This document shows positions 38,901-50,209 of a DNA stretch of 64,000 bases, piece by piece. The stretch's first letter is position 1. Each line of letters opens with the position of its first letter. This DNA is from Anaeramoeba flamelloides (taxonomy: Eukaryota > Metamonada > Anaeramoebidae): assembly GCA_027625915.1 (NCBI GenBank), contig JANTQA010000033.1:7068001-7132000 (forward strand), given 5' to 3'. The notes beneath the pieces are model-generated. The model made no database searches, was not told the origin of the DNA, and saw nothing but the letters and a program-made list of their open reading frames with translations. The position numbers were made by a program, and so were the translations under genes.

Positions 38901-39365
38901 TAATTAACTATTATTTATAAGCATTTATTTTATATGTAAAATTCAAAGACAAAATCTCTAGGTAAGAACAAATTATTGTGGGGGAATTTAAATTCAAATG
39001 TTAAAAGATAAACTTTAAGATTGAAAATTATCTGTGTCTTAAATTGGTTCTTAACACAAAATTACAAGTCATGTTAACTCTAATATATGCAACTTGAGAT
39101 TATTTTCTGAATTCTTTTTAATTTTACTTTACTTTTTCTTTTTGGATCAATCCACAAATAGCACAAAATATTTAATTTTCAAAAGTATTTACAAAAAAAA
39201 AAAATGGAATGTTTAATAAACAATTTTACAATATTTAATAAACATTTTCACATTATCCCGAACGAAAGAAAGAAAGAAAGATAGATAGATAAATAGAAAA
39301 TGGTTAAATAAATAAATTGAATTGAATTAAAAATGATAATATAATTTTATTCTATATGATATTCA
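35940..39365. other. 3.4 kb gene-free region
   Basis: Lies between the DLD start and the 3' end of the second PH-like array gene. It holds the DLD promoter, a diverged R1 repeat at 38142-38512 and a GAAA/GATA microsatellite near 39265-39290. A 65-codon open stretch at 37337-37534 is Ile/Lys/Tyr-rich, resembles nothing I know and is probably chance. Confidence 0.55.
38142..38512 (+). repeat. dispersed repeat family R1, copy 3 (diverged)
   Basis: Shares ATAGAAAAATACAAATAAAA, ATTTGATGGATCAATAAT and the AACAAAATTACCAATACAAT segment with the two other R1 copies, in the same order. A 98-codon open frame crosses it but is absent from the other copies. Confidence 0.55.
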
Positions 39366-41648
39366 TCATTTATTTTCTTCCCTTGATGGGAAAAATTTAT
39401 TTTTCAATTGGACAACAAAATTATATAATTCGTTGGATTCAACTGCCGAAGGCAATTGCAAGATTAATTTTGATTTGGAATTAATTTTGAATTCAACTAT
39501 TTTGGGATTTTTTTTGGAAATTTTGCAATTGGTATCGATGGAAAATGGAAATGGCGATTGCTTTAAAATACTTGAAGAATCAACAAAATCGTTAATAATG
39601 ATTTGATCTGATTTAAAGAAGATTTTAATTGTTGATTTTTTTAAAAACTGAAGAGTTGTTGAAGATAGAATTATACCAGACCAATGTGGCGACTGGTTTA
39701 AATCATGGTTGGGCAATATTTGGAATATATTCGTAATTGTCTGGAGGTCTTTTGGGTTTTTCAGTTTCATGTATAATTTACCTTTGGTCTCCGTAAAGAT
39801 CATTGTGATAAAGGCGCTTGATTTATTATGGGTCATCAAGAAAATTGTGTTCACTGGTGAATTTATTGATGGCTGGCCATCTCTTTTCATAATGAGATAG
39901 TCTTCTTTTAATATCATTTTGCCTTTACCCAACTTTTCATTTTTTTTATTTAGTAATATTATTTTAAAGTTTTGTCTTTTGATCTTTTCTTCTTCATCAT
40001 CATCATCACCGTCGTCGTCGTCACCACCCTTCTCACCCTTCCAGTGTTTTTTTTGATTTAGGTATTTTAATAATAATAAATTTTTTATGTAATATTCTGA
40101 AAATTTTTCTCTTTCTTTCTCATTTTTAAATTTTATTAATAGTTTTTTTTCGTCCTTTATAACCAATTCAGTTATTAAAAGTTCATTATTAAGCATTTTG
40201 TGTTCAATTTCGCTGATATTATTTTTTGTGTTTAATGATTCCAAATCCAAAAATAAATTCCCATTGTGAATCTTTAATTTACCTTCATCGATTTGATTTT
40301 TAGAATTATTTAATTCAATGATTTTATAAGTTGGAGAATTATAATTTTTATACAGCTTTAAGATTCGTTTTTTTTTTTTGTATAACAAATTGTCAAAATG
40401 AGTTTGCAATTTGGTTGTTTTAAATCTTATTAAAAATTCTTTTGATAGATTTATGAAGAGGATTTTCCCAATTTTGGGTATTTTTAAACTTGACTGATAT
40501 TTTATATTTGAAATAGACCCTTCAATAAGATTTCTTTCAATGTCAAAAAGAGAAATATAAAGTTTTTTGATATTAATTTGAGATACACCAATAATTTGAT
40601 GAGTTTTCTTCTCAAGAATTTTAATTTCAAATTCCTTAACCCCCCCTTTCTTAGTATCCTTGTTGTTTTTATTATCGTTGATACCACCACTATTAGTGAT
40701 ACTGGTATTATTACTTGTACTGACGTTGGTATCATTCTTGTTATTGTTCTTCTTAATTTTCAATTCATTTTTATTTCTAGATTTTGATCGTTTTTTAATT
40801 ATTTTTTTAATGTTAAATTTTAATTTACTTTTATTTTTCGTTAATTTTGGCTTGTTTTCCTTTTTTTTTAATTCTTCTTTCTCTCTTTTGAATATTTGAA
40901 TAAATTCTTTTAAATCTTCAATTTTTTTAAATTCAAGCCCAAAATTTTGATGTTTAATTCTCAAAATAATTTTCCTTTTAGAATATTTAATTTTTATTTG
41001 ATCAATAGTATCAGAATATATTTTTTCGTCAATATTTTTTAATTTAATAATTGTTTTTGAAATATATAAATAACTAGTACCAATTATTTTATCATTTTTA
41101 TTTAAGATCCCAATATCGAATTTTTTTTCATCGTTATCATTGTTATCATTATCATGATTTTTTTGATCTTTGCTATTGCTGTTATCTTTGTTTTTGTTGT
41201 TGTTGTTGTTATAATTATTGTTATTATTGTTATTATTATTATTGTTGTTATTGTTGTTGTTGCTGTTGTTATTATCATTGTTATTGTTATTGTTATTATT
41301 ATTGTTATTATTATTATTATTGTTGTTGCTGTTGTCTTCGCCGTTGTTGTTATTGTTATTATTGCTGCCGTTTTCATTACCGTTATTGTTATTGTTGTTG
41401 TTATTGTTTTTGGAATTATTTTTCTTTGCATAATTTTGATTATTTTCTTTTTTCAAAATTTCTTTACTATTGTTAAAATTTTTATATATTTGTTGAAAAA
41501 AATCTTCAAAATCTAAACTTTTTTTAAATCGAATAAAATATTTTTGTTCAGAAATTATTAACATTCCAATATTTTTTTTATTATTTATTATTATGAAATT
41601 AATTAATTCTACCTCACAAACTATTGGTTGATTTTCTTGTAAAATCAT
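39366..41648 (-). CDS. PH-like array protein, C-terminal part
   Basis: About 760 codons, ending in TGA at 39366. I see five or six PH-like units separated by poly-Asn, Lys-rich and Asp-rich linkers. Examples begin KKFDIGILNKNDKIIG, KEFEIKILEKKTHQIIG, YKIIELNNSKNQIDEG and QNFKIILLNKKNEKLG. Each unit ends with a strand such as LLIKFKNEKEREKF and a short helix. The poly-Asn tract (about 41170-41420) is an AAT/AAC repeat. The N-terminal 55 residues look like the second half of one more unit, whose first half is at the end of the neighbouring upstream frame. This part is therefore probably the continuation of the gene at 41651-44060 after a one-base frame change. No catalytic motif is visible. Function is unknown; binding of lipids or phosphopeptides is only a guess from the fold pattern. 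Confidence 0.7.
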   Translation of the reverse strand: MILQENQPIVCEVELINFIIINNKKNIGMLIISEQKYFIRFKKSLDFEDFFQQIYKNFNNSKEILKKENNQNYAKKNNSKNNNNNNNNNGNENGSNNNNNNNGEDNSNNNNNNNNNNNNNNNNNDNNNSNNNNNNNNNNNNNNNNYNNNNNKNKDNSNSKDQKNHDNDNNDNDEKKFDIGILNKNDKIIGTSYLYISKTIIKLKNIDEKIYSDTIDQIKIKYSKRKIILRIKHQNFGLEFKKIEDLKEFIQIFKREKEELKKKENKPKLTKNKSKLKFNIKKIIKKRSKSRNKNELKIKKNNNKNDTNVSTSNNTSITNSGGINDNKNNKDTKKGGVKEFEIKILEKKTHQIIGVSQINIKKLYISLFDIERNLIEGSISNIKYQSSLKIPKIGKILFINLSKEFLIRFKTTKLQTHFDNLLYKKKKRILKLYKNYNSPTYKIIELNNSKNQIDEGKLKIHNGNLFLDLESLNTKNNISEIEHKMLNNELLITELVIKDEKKLLIKFKNEKEREKFSEYYIKNLLLLKYLNQKKHWKGEKGGDDDDGDDDDEEEKIKRQNFKIILLNKKNEKLGKGKMILKEDYLIMKRDGQPSINSPVNTIFLMTHNKSSAFITMIFTETKGKLYMKLKNPKDLQTITNIFQILPNHDLNQSPHWSGIILSSTTLQFLKKSTIKIFFKSDQIIINDFVDSSSILKQSPFPFSIDTNCKISKKNPKIVEFKINSKSKLILQLPSAVESNELYNFVVQLKNKFFPSREENK

Positions 41649-41650
41649 CC

Positions 41651-41766
41651 TTATTTTTGATTTTCAAAATAAATTATACATTTACTTTTATATTTTCCCC
41701 TTGGATTTTTCAAATAAACAGTAAATTCTTTCCTTTCTTCTACATTATTATTATTATTATTATTAC

Positions 41767-41811
<45 letters not shown>

Positions 41812-44060
41812 CATCATCATTTTTTTGTGTTTGATTATCTTTATTATTATTTGTATCATTTGATAAATTATTTTGATCTTTCAATTCTTTTAATTCCTTT
41901 TTTATATGGTCTAAATTTTGTTTTTGCGTTTTTAATAATTGTTTTTCAGTTTCAATTTCTAAATCATCAAATTCATCCATATTGATCAATTCGTTTTCAA
42001 ATTCATTTAATTCTTTCTCCACCTCATCATACCCACTCTCAGATAATTCGCTATCCTTTGTTCCACTGCTTGTAAATGTTATATCATCAAAATCATCAAT
42101 TTGAGCTAGCTGCTTTTCCAATTCTACCATTTCCTTAGTTTTATCCTCAAACCCATCTTTAATATTATTATTGATTTTATTATCACTGTTTACTGATTTG
42201 ATTTCAACATATTTTTCTTTTTTAAATTTAGGTTCATTTCCTGATCTAGATCCAGATCTAGATCCAGATCCAGATTCAGATTCAAATTCAGATTCAAATT
42301 CAGATAATGATGTAGGTGTTTCATTTTCATCTTCTTTCTTAATGTTTTTAATATTTGTTGGTGTTTCTTCTTTAATTTCAACTTCATTTTTCTTTCCTTG
42401 TTTTTCAAGTTCTTCTTCTTGTTTTTCTTTTTCTGTTTCCTGTTTTTGACTTTGCTTTTTATTAATTGATTTTTCATTTTGATTGTCTTTTGTTTCTTGT
42501 TTTTTTGTGTTTTGTTCATTTTTTTTTGTTTCTTGTTCCCGTTCTTCTAGAGGTTCTTGTTCTGTCCCATGCTCTTGTTCTTTTGTATCAAATTGGATCT
42601 CCTTTATTTGGTTTTCTTCTTGTTCAATTTTATTTATTTCGGATTCTAATTCTTTTTCATTGACATCCAAATTAAGTAGATTAATGTAATAAATTAAATT
42701 GCTGTTTTCTGTAAGATTTTGATTTAATGTATCTTTATATGCTTGTATTTTTGATCGAGTTTGTGATTGTAATGGATTTAAGTTCATTGTTTCATTTCCA
42801 GCGAGTGTTTTGATTTGTTCCTCATTATCCATTATTGGTGTTTGTAATTTATTCTCGACTTTCATCTCCCCCAACGCCTTCTCATGTTTGTTATCATTTC
42901 CAATTTCTTCTTTTTTGTCTTTTTTTGATCCTTCTTTTTCTTTTTCTTTTTCTTGTTCACCAGAGGAACTATCGGAGGTATCGTCAATATCAAAAGCGTC
43001 ACTGAATAAACCATCGATTCTTTTTTGTTCTTGTTCTAATAATTGTTTTTCTTTTAACAGTTCTTCGTCTCCTTCAATTTTCGCAAATTCGTTCTCATTC
43101 TCGTTATTGCTTGAATATTCTAAAAAAGAACGAGAATTTAGAAAAGAAGAAGAATCAAATTCATTTTCGCTCTTCGAGGAATTATCTAAATCAAATATTT
43201 GATCATCTTTCCCAGAGAAACTATAATCTAATCTATTTTTTTTTAATTCGGTTTGTGCTTTTTCTTTTTCCCTTTCTTTTGTTTTTTCTTTTTCTTTTTC
43301 TTTTTCAAAACTGTCCTCAGAAGAGAATTCTGTTAAACTTTCGGAAGAGAATTCGGTAGAATTTTCAGAACTGTGCACAATTTGGGAGTTTCCTTTTGTT
43401 ATTGATTTTATTTGTCTTTCTCTTTTTGTTGTAGTAGTTTTTATTGTTTTGTTTTTTTGATTTTGACTTTTGTCATTTGGTTCTTTTTCAGCAAGATTTG
43501 GTGAATCTTTGATAAAAAGTCCTTTGCCGTTCAATAATTCGTGGTTTGAGTTATTGTTTGGTGATTCACTTGACTCTTTTTCAATTTTAGATTCATGGTT
43601 TGCACTTTTTATTCTATTTTTTTCTTTTTTTAATAGATCCTCTCCACTTTCAAAAGATTTTGAGCTATTTTTTTTCTTTAAATTTTGAGTTGTTTTGGTT
43701 TTTTCAATTCCTTGTTCTTTTTTTATTTGTTTTTTTTCATTTTCATTTTCTTTCTCTTGTATCTTTACAATTTCTGTTTCTTGTTCTTTTTCTTTTCCAG
43801 TTTCTTTTATTTTTTTTGTAGTCTTTTTGTTAATTGTAAAAATGTTTTCTCCAGATACTAAAACGTCTGAAACATAATCTTGACCAAATAGAAACTCATT
43901 TTGATCATTTTTTAAAAAATTGATTTTGTCGTCATTAAAAATATTCCTTAATTCAAGAATTGAAATAAGTTCTGTGATTGTCAGCTCATTAGGTTTATTT
44001 AGTGGAACCTTCATTTTGTTATCCCCAATATGCGCAACTAAATAGAATTTTTTAGACATT
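41651..44060 (-). CDS. PH-like array protein, N-terminal part (charged rod)
   Basis: I chose the ATG at 44060 (MSKKFYLVAHIGDNKMKVPL) because the 11 residues upstream of it read like AT-rich leader sequence; an ATG at 44092 is also in frame. The first 75 residues could be a small beta-grasp-like domain. A very long Glu/Lys/Gln/Ser-rich region with coiled-coil character follows, with SESESGSGSRSGSRSG near 42240-42300. A poly-Asn run (about 41740-41815) comes next, then KEFTVYLKNPRGKYKSKC, the opening of a PH-like unit that is cut by TAA at 41651. The next frame starts two bases later and supplies the rest of that unit. I infer one gene of about 1560 residues that is interrupted here. Confidence 0.65.
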
Positions 44061-46099
44061 GCCAAAGAAAATGATACAAAACTGATAAACAAAAGAAAAA
44101 TTTTTTCTTTTATTTTTTGGGTTGTGAAAAAACAAAAAGGTGTTAAAAATAAATCTCAAAAGTAGTGTTTTTTGCAAAAAATGAAAATTATTTTTATTGG
44201 TTTTATTTTCTATAACTGTTGCTTTTTGAAATTACTTTTTTGTCACAATAAAATTTTGTTCTATTTTTGATTACATGGAATTTTTTGGTTGTGTTCAAAA
44301 GTTAATTTTTTTTCAAATCTGAACAATCCTTGTAAAAAGTTTATATTGTTACAGTCAGTGTCTGTGATTAATAAAATATGCTTTAACTTGAAAAAAGAAA
44401 AAATTTGTACAAATAAACTCCTTTTTGAATTGATTAATTTTAAAAACTGTTAAAATGCTTTAAAAATTAGGTTGAATGAAAAAATGTACTTTATTTGTTT
44501 TTCACTTTGATTGAGTTATGTTGAACAAAAGAAATTTGTCTTCTTTTGAAATATCCCTGTGTAAAGAAAATTGTTGGTTAAAAAAAAAAAAATTGAAAAG
44601 TTTTTAATGTCTTTTTTTATTGAATATTAATTCTGTCAAGAGAGTCTTCTTTCAGCAAGTATTTCGCTTTTTTATTCATGTGGTATGGTTTTCCATATAA
44701 ACCTATTTGTAATCCTTTTAAAAAGTTATATTATTTTTTAAGGGATAGAAGTTATTTTTCCATTTTGAAAAATTTTAAAAGTATAAAACCTTACTGAAAA
44801 ATTCCATTTTCTGACTATCATTGGATATTGTTGTTTTTGAAACAAAAATACCAATTGCTGTTCTATTTCGATAAATGAAAAGAAAGGAAACCCAAGTAAC
44901 TCAGAGAATGATCTTTTATTTTCCAATTTTTTTCAACATTTTTTTTTTTGGTTTTTATGATTTATCTATAAAGCGTGAACTATTTTCTGATGTTTCTTGA
45001 AATTATTCAAATTATAAACAAAAAAAAACAGATCCAAAAAGATATGTGTTCATATTGAAACAAATCTCTTCCTTTTTTGAATACCAAACAAGAAAGGTCA
45101 GCTTTCCAAATTTACAGGTTGAAATCATTTCCGAAAAAAAAAAAAAAAAACAAAATTCAACCAAAATAAATTTTCATCTAATTTTTTCTTAATCTTCTTA
45201 ATTTTGATGTGTAAAAATAATTCATTTTCATTGAATTCTTCATACCTTTCATATTTATTTTTTTATAACAAAAACATTGTTGACTGAATTTGTTTTCTAA
45301 ATTCTTTTTTAAACTATTTTTATCAAACAAAGTTGAAAATAAAGCATGGAGTTGAAAAGATTTCAAGAAAAAGGATTGAATTATCGAAATCAAACAAAAA
45401 CTACAAAAATTTACTCTTATAGTAAAAGAATATTTGAGAAAAAATTTAAGGCATCATTCGGAATTATTTTGGTTACTTCAATTTTAATATAACATTAATA
45501 ATTTAAAACCTGACACAATCATCTAATAAATATAGATTTCTGAAGAAGAATTTAAGAAATAATATTTCCTTGTATCAAATCTAAATTATAAGAATTTCAA
45601 TCCAAATCGGACCTTTAAATACAGTTATAAAATTCTTTAGAAATGGGATATAATTTGTTTATCAAAAACTTTTGATAAAGAAGTTTTTAAATATTGTATA
45701 ATGAATAATACGAAGTAAAGAAGAAGTAATTATATCAAATGTTTCAGAGAAGATCAATAAATCTATTATTTTTTAAAATTGTTTTTTGCTCAATTTTTGA
45801 TTATTTTGATTTCATTTTTTGACAAAAGTTTTTATCTTAAATATTTTGCTACAAATTAAGAATAATAAAGAGAAACAAATTTTTAATCATATACTTTGAT
45901 TGAATTTTTTTTTTTTTTTTTGGAAATGATCTCAACAAGTATATTTGGAAAGGTTATCTTTCTTGTTTTGTTCTTCAAAAAAAAAGTAAAAAAAATTGTT
46001 TAAAATAAACCTACTCAACTCCATTTTTTTTTTATTATTATTTGATGAATATGAAACATTTTTTCTCAAGCATTCCGAAACTGGTTACACAATTTATTT
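44061..46099. other. 2 kb gene-free region
   Basis: Upstream region of the PH-like array gene. A 46-codon open stretch (44926 down to about 44787, minus strand, starting MENKRSFSELLGFPFF) ends at a GTAAGG donor-like site and could be a small exon, but it has no partner I can identify. Nothing else supportable. Confidence 0.45.
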
Positions 46100-46329
46100 A
46101 AGGACGGTGGGTACGTTATATCAATTTTGAAAACAGCGATTTATTCAAAGCTGGATTATTCATATCATTTTTTTAACTAAAGATATGAATCTTTTAATGA
46201 ATACGGGGGTAGTTATATATCTACCTGTATAATATATTTAGTTATGTCCCTCCACGGAAAAAAATCCAAAAAACAAAAAGAAAAGTGGATACCCACTTTA
46301 CAAAGTATTAGCGATATTGCTTCACCAAA

Positions 46330-46560
46330 ATGAGTATTCATGGACTGTACTACCCGTGGGTGGATTTTATGTGTATCTCAAAAAGTAGTATAATTCTTGA
46401 CAAATTTTTAAAATTAGATCGAAAGGACAGGAATGTGGTCTATATGAAGAATAAAGGTTTGCCAAACCACTTTTCCATTTTATATTTTGAACAGTCGAGT
46501 CAATTGTTTATAACTCCAAAAAAAACCTTCCCAGTTATAAAATGGAAAAGAACTGTTTAA
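46330..46560 (+). CDS. 76-codon open frame upstream of the Crypton recombinase
   Basis: Starts MSIHGLYYPWVDFMCISKSS and ends FPVIKWKRTV. It has mixed, protein-like composition that stands out from the AT-rich surroundings, and it lies on the same strand 260 bp before the recombinase. Unrecognised; it may belong to the transposon or be a fragment of a longer broken gene. Confidence 0.3.
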   Translation: MSIHGLYYPWVDFMCISKSSIILDKFLKLDRKDRNVVYMKNKGLPNHFSILYFEQSSQLFITPKKTFPVIKWKRTV

Positions 46561-46818
46561 ATGGAGTTCTCTTTTGGTTCTGTGTCTTTAGAGAAGTGAT
46601 GATTTTGAAAAAAAAAAGTTGTTGGAAAGTACGTTTAAATGATCAAAGTTTCATGTTTTCATTATTATTCAGTGTTTTAAATCCACTTGTAAAAAGTTGA
46701 AAAATACATGTCGCTCTTGGTTAAACCAATATAAAAGGTTGAAAACAAAGCCTTGTGTTTTAATTTTTTTTCTTTTGATTAAAATAACTCCCTTTTTAGT
46801 TATTTTTAATATTTACCA

Positions 46819-48263
46819 ATGTCAAAAAAAAAAGAAAAAGAAAAGTTGTTGACTCAGTCGAGTTCACAAGAGATTATCGAAGAACTCAAGAAAGGATACC
46901 AAAATCCAAATACACATAAAGCAAGGCAATACGCATATAATAGCTTTAATGATTGGTTATGTACAAGAGAAAGGGGTAGATCGTGGGTTTATCATTTGAA
47001 TTGATCCCAGAAGAAGAATTTGATCAATTGATTGCATTATATATTACCAGAATGAAAAAACTGAATGGTAAGGATTATTCTTGGAACTCTTTACGATCCA
47101 AGATTTTTAACTTATTTGGGTTTTTTGAACACCATTACAAAAGCAATAAAATTATAAGCCCTCCTAGTTTGGAAACATTCCACCTTTCAAGAACTGCCCT
47201 CAATCTGAAGTTGATTGAATTAAAAAAAAAATTTAGTCGGAGAACAAACTCAAGGATTAACAAAAGAAGAAGAGAAACAGTTTTTTGAATCTTTGGATTT
47301 GAAAAAACCAGAAGATCTGATCGTTGCTGCGTTTTGGTGTATGGGCAAATGTACAGGTATTCGAGGAGGGGAACATTTCAATTTAACACATAGGGATGTA
47401 GAATGGGGAACTAACAATGTTGGTGATTATATACAAATCACACAAACAATAACCAAAAACGATCAAGGAACAATGAATTCAAAATCATGTAATAAAAATA
47501 TTAAAAAAATTTTTTCTTATCCCAATCTGAAATATGACCCTTATTAAATAATCACAAATTATAGAGAACGATGCCCTGAAGATATACACCTTGACAAACG
47601 ATTTTATTTGGCAATTAACAATAACAAAAATAGAAAAACAGAGTTTAAAAATGGTAATATCGGGAAAAATAAAATGTCACAATTACTCCGAGATGCAATT
47701 AAAAACGCAGAAATTGATAAAAAAATAACTTTTCATTCAACAAGAACAACTTGTGTTACATCATTTACCAGACAAGGTGTTCATGACTACGAAGGGAGAC
47801 AATTTACAAGGCATCGGTCGAACAATGCTTATAATAACTTCAAAAGACTGGATGACCAATATAATAAAGAACTCGTTGAAAATCTCACAATAGATATTCC
47901 CAAAAATCCACAACTAATGAACAAAAGTAAAAAGAAAAGAAAAAAAAAAAAAAAAAAAAAAAAGAAAAAAAAAAGAAAAAAAAAAAAAAAAAGAAGAAAA
48001 AAAAAGAAGAAGTAGATAGTGAGAGCGATAATCAAGAAGAAGAGAATTACCAAGATGAAAATGATGATGAAGATACCAGTGATTATGAAGAGAAAAACCA
48101 AGTTCCACATTTCGAGAAGAGTGAAAATTCCTTTATTTCGGAATTAAAAAAACAATTCAAAGGATCCAAAATAGAAACTTTCCAGTGTTACAACATATAT
48201 GGTGGGAATGTGAATTTTAATACAATACCCACAAGAAAAAGAAACCCAAAAAAGAAAAACTAG
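46819..48263 (+). pseudogene. Crypton tyrosine recombinase (DUF3504-like), broken
   Basis: The N-terminal part has the core-binding pattern NPNTHKARQYAYNSFNDWL, then a segment like GKDYSWNSLRSKIFNLFGFF. The catalytic part shows TGIRGGEHFNLTHRDVEWG (box I Arg), HSTRTTCVTSFTRQGVHDYE (His-x-x-Arg) and RHRSNNAYNNFKR with the likely nucleophilic Tyr. That order is the R-HxxR-Y signature of tyrosine recombinases, and the wording is closest to KCTD1/DUF3504-type Cryptons. A Lys run of A-rich DNA near 47930-48010 precedes an acidic tail ending FQCYNIYGGNVNFN. The frame is interrupted about four times, mainly at A-runs, so it is not active as read. Confidence 0.8.
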
Positions 48264-48377
48264 TATATTTTTTATTTAAAAAACAATAAAGTATTTAGAT
48301 CTCCAATTTTTTAGTTTTTGTTTTTTTATAAAGTTAACTTTCGGGACAAAACTTTTTGTATTTCCCTTGTTTTCGTG

Positions 48378-48503
48378 AAATATCGCTAATATTTTTCACA
48401 GATGTATCTTTCAAGATAGTTTGGATATCTACACTCGTGTCAAAGCCCTCGTTATATCCAAATATCTTTCAAGATACATCTGTGAAAAATATTAGCGATA
48501 TTT
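48378..48503. repeat. 50-bp inverted repeat behind the Crypton
   Basis: The left arm 48378-48428 (AAATATCGCTAATATTTTTC...) and right arm 48454-48503 (...AAAAATATTAGCGATATTT) pair almost fully, with a 25-base loop. Each arm also contains the small palindrome TATCTTTCAAGATA. It could be a 3' end structure of the Crypton or an independent element. Confidence 0.8.
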
Positions 48504-48595
48504 CCGTCCAAACCGGAAAATAATGACAGATATTGCCTTGAATGTCTACCCCATTTCAAATTATGTTTTTATTTTTATTTGAAAAAAACTTTTTA

Positions 48596-49096
48596 CAGCT
48601 GTTTCAACTCAGGTGTGAATCGGCAACTTCTCATTCAGCTTTTGGAAACCGTTGAAAACCATTTCAAATAATTTCAAATAATTTCAAATTATTTAAAATT
48701 ATTTTAAGTAATTTTAAAAATATTTTAGTTGCTAATGTTTGAATTTGAAGATCAACCAAAACTCACTTCTTTTGAGCATACACAGTTTTACCAACTCTTG
48801 AATCTCATTACAAATTACTTTTCAATTTATAATTTTTAAAAAAATTGATTTCAATTTGTAGGTTTCATTTCTATAAGTATTTCAAACAAAAGAAGTGAGT
48901 TTTGGTTGATCTTCAAATTCAAACATTAGCAACTAAAATATTTTTAAAATTACTTAAAATAATTTTAAATAATTTGAAATTATTTGAAATAATTTTAAAT
49001 AATTTGAAATTATTTGAAATTATTTGAAATGGTTTTCAACGGTTTCCAAAAGCTGAATGAGAAGTTGCCGATTCACACCTGAGTTGAAACAGCTGT
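48596..49096. mobile_element. Palindromic TA-flanked MITE
   Basis: The ends are CAGCTGTTTCAACTC and its complement, with TA on both outer sides (48594-48595 and 49097-49098). The arms 48596-48774 and 48888-49096 are nearly perfect inverse copies. The right arm is longer because of extra AATTATTTGAAAT units. The unpaired centre is about 110 bp. There is no coding capacity. TA target and CAG ends suggest a Tc1/mariner-related family, different from the one at 13311 and 57482. The high arm identity suggests recent origin or gene conversion. Confidence 0.85.
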
Positions 49097-49098
49097 AA

Positions 49099-50209
49099 TT
49101 AAGTTTGTTTTTAAAAATCATTTTCGAAATATTGTTATGTAATTAAACAAAAAAAAAAAAAGAAGACAGTTTCACAGATTAACTGAAAAAATACCAAATT
49201 ATTGAAATCAAAAAACAACTACAAAAAATCAACACAAAGAAAACGAAAAATTGTTAAGAAAATTGAAATCAACATTATTCATTATTTTGCGCTCTAAATT
49301 TATTTAGAAAATATTTTGTCAAAACCCAAACAAATCGAATAAATCTTTTTTTCTGAAGAAAAATTTAAAGATATCAAATTATCTTTAACCAAATCTGAAT
49401 TTGATGAGATAAAGGGAAATATGAATTAACAATCATTTTAGGGATTTTTTAAAAATAAAGAGCAAATTGTAAAAAAAAATTTTCAAATCAAAACAGAATT
49501 TTCTTTTGTGATCACTCTTTAGTTGATTCTCGCGATTTTTTGATTTTTTATGTTGGGGTTGCTTTACATTAATTTTAAAAGATTTTTGCGATAATATTGA
49601 ACATCGCGATTTTCTAAAATATCGCGATTTTTTATAGTTAATTGCGATTTTTGTAACTTTATCATGACTTTTGCATAGATAACATCAAAACCTCTAATGA
49701 AATATACAGTATTCAAATTAATAAAAAAATCAATAATTATTATATTTAAAAATGGGGCTTTTTTTTATTTTGATTACCTGTGGTGTAAAATCCTTAATAC
49801 TTTCTTCAATGATCAATTTTTTTTTTTTTTTATTACATTTTTAAATATTGTAAATAACCTATTATTGATATTATTATTATAATTTTATTACGATTAATAT
49901 TTCATGCAGGAAAAACTTTTTTAAATAAGTGTTTGAACTAAATTAAAATTCTTAGAAAATGTAAACTAGATAATAAATAGAAAAAAATGATAATAATTGT
50001 TTATTTTCCAATTTTTTAAGATTATTTATTTATAAAATTATTTGGATCATATCTAAAATATTTTAGGATTAGAAATAAAATATATCGCGTGGAAAATTTG
50101 AAAAATTTTATAAAAATTTATAAAATATCAAAAAAACAAACAATAATGAATAACAAATGAAATTAAAATAAAATCTAAAAAGTAATGAAAATTTTATTTT
50201 CAAAGAAAA
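49099..50209. other. 1.1 kb gene-free region
   Basis: AT-rich spacer behind the MITE and before the 3' end of the SMG8-like gene. It includes a patch with repeated CGCGATTTT/ATCGCGATTTT words (49540-49650), which is GC-spiked compared with its surroundings. No gene seen. Confidence 0.5.

Larger units (their letters stand above)
46100..48540 (+). mobile_element. Decayed Crypton-type tyrosine-recombinase transposon
   Basis: A plain DNA transposon whose core is the recombinase at 46819-48263. The 5' part includes a 76-codon open frame of unknown role at 46330-46560. The 3' flank holds a long hairpin at 48378-48503, and ATTAGCGATAT occurs on both sides of the coding region (near 46309 and 48493). 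Cryptons lack terminal inverted repeats, so the outer limits are approximate. Confidence 0.6.

Noticed and set aside
41154-41516. Plus-strand Val/Ile and Leu-rich frames
   Set aside because: They are the complement of the AAT/AAC poly-Asn coding tract of the minus-strand gene.
44738-44926. Minus-strand frame starting MENKRSFSELLGFPFF, ending near a GTAAGG donor
   Set aside because: Could be a small upstream exon, but no acceptor and partner exon could be matched.
46960-47015. 35-nt intron (GTAGATC to CCCAG) that would repair the Crypton frame
   Set aside because: Far shorter than any other intron here, and the element has other breaks, so decay is the simpler explanation.
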